Assembly (NCBI GenBank): GCA_902793685.1
Contig: CADBEN010000019.1
Span: forward strand, 1 to 42,138
Origin: an uncultured Lachnospiraceae bacterium
GTDB lineage: Bacteria > Bacillota > Clostridia > Lachnospirales > Lachnospiraceae
Reading direction: 5' to 3'
Length of the DNA: 42,138 nt
This document shows, one piece after another, positions 40,232 to 42,138 of the stretch. Position 1 is the stretch's first letter; every line of letters begins with the position of its first letter. The position numbers were made by a program, and so were the translations under genes. The notes under the pieces were generated by a model. It was not told the origin of the DNA. It made no database searches and was given only the letters and a program-made list of their open reading frames with translations.

Positions 40232-40460
40232 ATACACGTCAAACGGGCTATTATGCCGTGTTTTACGTGTAAATGAGGCTTGATGCCGGTCAAGCATACA
40301 CGTCAAACAGCCAATTCTGCCGCGTTTTACGTGTAAATGAGGCTTGAGGCAAGGCAAGCATACACGTCAAACGGGCTATTATGCCGTGTTTTACGTGTAA
40401 ATGAGGCTTGAGGCAAGGCAAGCATACACGTCAAACGGCCAATTCTGCCGCGTTTTACGT
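40232..40460. repeat. 64-nt structured tandem repeat, family A, four copies
   Basis: Units start at 40232, 40296, 40360 and 40424, exactly 64 nt apart. Each begins ATACACGTCAAAC and contains the dyad ACACGT-C-AAAC ... GTTT-T-ACGTGT, then a spacer ATGAGGCTTGAGGCAAGGC. Copies 1 and 3 share one loop and inner stem; copies 2 and 4 share another, so a 128-nt dimer was probably the unit that duplicated. Confidence 0.9.
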
Positions 40461-40470
40461 GTCATAGAGG

Positions 40471-40695
40471 CATTCCGGGTGGGTCAGGCCCCGAAGAGCG
40501 ACCGGGAGGCATTGTGTTCCTTCGGGGCGAGAAGGCATTCCGGGTGGGTCAGGCCCCGAAGAGCGACCAGGAAACATTGCGTTCCTTCGGGGCGGGAAGG
40601 CGTCCCGGGTGGGTCAGGCCCCGAAGAGCGACCGGGAAGTATTGTGTTCCTTCGGGGCGGGAAGGCGCCCCGGGTGGGTCAGGCCCCGAAAAACA
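40471..40695. repeat. 65-nt structured tandem repeat, family C, four copies
   Basis: Cores CCGGGTGGGTCAGGCCCC start at 40475, 40540, 40605 and 40670, exactly 65 nt apart. Complete units fold by TTCGGGGC ... GCCCCGAA. The array abuts family A and matches two copies at 33362-33458. Confidence 0.9.
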
Positions 40696-40841
40696 ACCGG
40701 GAAGCTGGCGTGGCTGAACCGTATACGCCAATAGAAAATATGAATGAGATAGATAGATGATCCGGGCTATATCAAATGCGAATATGGCTATAACAGACAG
40801 TTTTCCGGGAAAAACATGAAAATCTTCGGTGACTTTCGCCG
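40696..40841. other. intergenic spacer, nothing recognised
   Basis: This 146-nt stretch of lower GC follows the repeat arrays. It holds short open stretches without ribosome sites and no clear structure. It forms the end of an 820-nt gap between tex and the small peptide gene. Confidence 0.4.
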
Positions 40842-40870
40842 TTGCGCATTTCTCTGCAAACCGCTATGAT
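40842..40870 (+). promoter_or_regulatory. promoter of the 35-residue peptide gene
   Basis: TTGCGC (40842-40847), a 17-nt spacer and TATGAT (40865-40870), about 70 nt before the ATG. Confidence 0.55.
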
Positions 40871-40943
40871 GTAAGCGCTGCATCAAGCAGGAAACTGATC
40901 AGGCTGAAAACTGTTGAACTACAGAAAAAGAGGAGAAAGATAT

Positions 40944-41051
40944 ATGACCGGCGAACTGATCGCGGCATCTGTCTGCGGATTGATCGTGGTGTCCGAGACC
41001 ATTTACTGTGTCGTGGACATGCTGAAGCATTCCGGAAAAGGCAGACGCTGA
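40944..41051 (+). CDS. 35-residue single-span membrane peptide
   Basis: A short frame with all the parts of a real gene: promoter, AGGAG 9 nt before the ATG, and a strong terminator about 40 nt past the stop. The peptide starts MTGELIAASVCGLIVVSE, continues TIYCVVDMLK and ends in a basic tail HSGKGRR. One hydrophobic helix of about 20 residues with a Lys/Arg-rich C-terminus recalls type I toxin or holin-like peptides, and also small regulatory membrane peptides. No antisense RNA promoter is obvious. Function is not assigned. Confidence 0.6.
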   Translation: MTGELIAASVCGLIVVSETIYCVVDMLKHSGKGRR

Positions 41052-41087
41052 ACAGCAAAAACCACACATCAACATTAAACATAAATC

Positions 41088-41128
41088 AAAAGCTGCGTAC
41101 GGAGACATTTCCGTACGCAGCTTTTTTG
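41088..41128. terminator. strong intrinsic terminator between the peptide and HAD genes
   Basis: AGCTGCGTACGGA and TCCGTACGCAGCT form a 13-bp stem with a 6-nt loop, followed by TTTTTT on the plus strand. It lies 15 nt past the convergent HAD gene stop and may serve both, though the minus-strand T run is short. Confidence 0.85.
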
Positions 41129-41142
41129 CGCCCGCCCGATGA

Positions 41143-41958
41143 TCACAGAACAAATTTTTCAATAACTTCCGCGACGCCGTCGTGGTTGTTGTCCCGCTCC
41201 GTGATATAATCCGCGGCGGCTTTCACTTCGGGAATGCCGTTGGCCATGCAGACGCCGAGACCGGCAGCCTCCACCATGGTGAGATCGTTGGCCTCGTCCC
41301 CGACGCCGATGGTGTCCTCCACCGGGATCTCAAGGATCTCCGCCAGCCGGAGGAGCGCCAGGCCTTTGCCGCAGGTCTTCGGGATGATCTCGATGTATTC
41401 CTTGCAGGAGAAGAAGGAATTCAGCCGGTCTCCGTACTTCGCGAGGATGTCCTTCCGGAAATTCTCCTCCGCAGTCTGGTCGTAATAGTCGATCAGCAGC
41501 ATCTTTGCCGGCGGCTGCTTCAGCCGGTCGATGCGGTCGATGATGGAAAAGTCCATGTTGACTTTCGCACAGTAGCGGTCCAGAAATTCGTCGTCGCAGC
41601 GGGGCTCGACGATGACCTGCTCGTCGTCAAAGGTCTGGATATGGATCTTGCGGACCTCCGCCTCGCGGAAGATCGTCTTGACCAGATCCATGGGAATGGC
41701 GCTGCGTTCCAGAATACAGTCCTGTCCTATGTCGTAAAGCACTCCGCCGTTAAAGGCGATAAGGTAGCAGCCAGAGCCGTCGATCCCGAGCTTCCGGGCC
41801 TGTTTCTTGGCGCTGACCGTAGCGCGGCCGGTGCAGATGATGATCTTGTGGCCGGCATCCAGCGCTTTCCGGATGGCGGCGCGATTTCCTTCGGTGATCT
41901 CGCGCGAGTCGTTCAGCAGAGTGCCGTCCAGATCAAGAAAGATTGCTTTTGTTTTCAT
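41143..41958 (-). CDS. Cof-type HAD-superfamily phosphatase
   Basis: A 271-residue HAD hydrolase with a C2B cap. DLDGTLLND at residues 9-17 holds the nucleophile and acid Asp, CTGRA near 44 is motif II, and GVGDEANDLTMVEAAG near 218 is motif IV. These enzymes dephosphorylate sugar phosphates or flavin/PLP precursors; substrate is open. The start at 41958 is chosen because it puts the Asp motif at the usual place, though its ribosome site is poor; starts at 41994 and 42039 are possible. It is divergent from the gene at the right edge. Confidence 0.9.
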   Translation of the reverse strand: MKTKAIFLDLDGTLLNDSREITEGNRAAIRKALDAGHKIIICTGRATVSAKKQARKLGIDGSGCYLIAFNGGVLYDIGQDCILERSAIPMDLVKTIFREAEVRKIHIQTFDDEQVIVEPRCDDEFLDRYCAKVNMDFSIIDRIDRLKQPPAKMLLIDYYDQTAEENFRKDILAKYGDRLNSFFSCKEYIEIIPKTCGKGLALLRLAEILEIPVEDTIGVGDEANDLTMVEAAGLGVCMANGIPEVKAAADYITERDNNHDGVAEVIEKFVL

Positions 41959-42032
41959 AATTTTTGGCGCATGGATACTCGTGACTTCAGTCATGAGAGG
42001 AAATGCGCCATACCCCTTTCTTCGAACATACA

Positions 42033-42062
42033 TTCGCATTTTCTGCTCTTTTGTGTTATAAT
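42033..42062 (+). promoter_or_regulatory. promoter of the right-edge gene
   Basis: TTCGCA (42033-42038), an 18-nt spacer and a perfect TATAAT (42057-42062), only 24 nt before the ATG at 42086, so the leader is very short. Confidence 0.5.
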
Positions 42063-42085
42063 TATCTTAAGGAGGCAGCGAACTG

Positions 42086-42138
42086 ATGCAGCAGGTACTG
42101 ACCATTAAACTGAAGATCCTTCCTGATGAGGCCGGGAA
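42086..42138 (+). CDS. start of a gene, possibly TnpB/IS605 OrfB-like, cut by the window edge
   Basis: AAGGAGG lies 8 nt before this ATG. The 17 visible residues (QQVLTIKLKILPDEAG) resemble the first strand of TnpB-type RNA-guided nucleases or IS605 OrfB proteins (usually LTxKLKxxP). This is too little for a firm call. If right, a transposon end and guide RNA should lie beyond the edge. Confidence 0.35.
   Translation, partial: MQQVLTIKLKILPDEAG

Noticed and set aside
40232-40695. CRISPR array
   Set aside because: The intervals between dyads are also repeated, not unique spacers; units are 64-65 nt wholly repeated and no cas gene is present.
40401-40760. 119-residue open frame across the repeats
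   Set aside because: It is made only of repeat units in one frame, lacks a ribosome site and ends outside the array without a fold.

Overview
The window looks like a chromosomal segment from a high-GC member of the Clostridia, most likely a Lachnospiraceae-type anaerobe. The grounds are ferredoxin-dependent 2-oxoacid oxidation, a T-box leader, strong AGGAGG-type ribosome binding sites, an unusual PurF paralogue and many small Gram-positive lipoproteins. This placement is inference; no rRNA or other marker gene is present. No prophage, plasmid backbone, tRNA or CRISPR array was seen. The only sign of a mobile element is the first 53 bases of a possible TnpB-type gene at the right edge.

Layout. 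1-2400: a queuosine operon on the minus strand (queC-queF-queT) behind a consensus promoter and an attenuator-like leader. 2400-6770: a secreted nuclease, converging on a minus-strand operon that reads XRE/S24 repressor, UmuC-like Y-family polymerase, two small proteins and a VanX-like dipeptidase. 7030-12920: D-serine dehydratase, secreted M14 carboxypeptidase, DUF554 membrane protein and a membrane acyltransferase. 13039-14897: the most unusual locus, a predicted lipoprotein with six Tyr-Gly-Pro-Pro motifs translationally coupled to a radical SAM/SPASM enzyme. 15000-29600: mostly single genes (M20 peptidase, cell-wall-binding protein, YdcF-like protein, MFS carrier, several lipoproteins including a chagasin-like protease inhibitor, Nudix, DegV, metallo-beta-lactamase fold protein, a PurF-like protein without the N-terminal Cys, PAP2 phosphatase). 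29713-33303: a four-gene 2-oxoacid:ferredoxin oxidoreductase operon under a T-box leader and a consensus promoter. 33360-34603: structured repeats and a PuuD-like amidotransferase. 34754-37539: a CASTOR/POLLUX-like channel with a SAM-methyltransferase-like partner. 37970-41051: tex, two arrays of 64/65-nt structured repeats and an unlisted 35-residue membrane peptide with its own promoter and terminator. 41143-end: a Cof-type HAD phosphatase and the edge gene.

How genes work together. QueC makes preQ0, QueF reduces it to preQ1 and QueT probably imports precursor. The S24 regulator and UmuC-like polymerase look like a damage-response pair. The Por-type subunits form one oxidoreductase whose T-box implies control by an uncharged tRNA. 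The YGPP lipoprotein and radical SAM enzyme look like substrate and maturase.

Two region-wide habits stand out. First, in-frame short tandem repeats occur inside many coding regions (dehydratase, carboxypeptidase, DUF554, acyltransferase, three lipoproteins and others), and short-period repeats also occur between genes. Second, convergent genes are packed so tightly that minus-strand terminators lie inside the 3' end of the facing gene.
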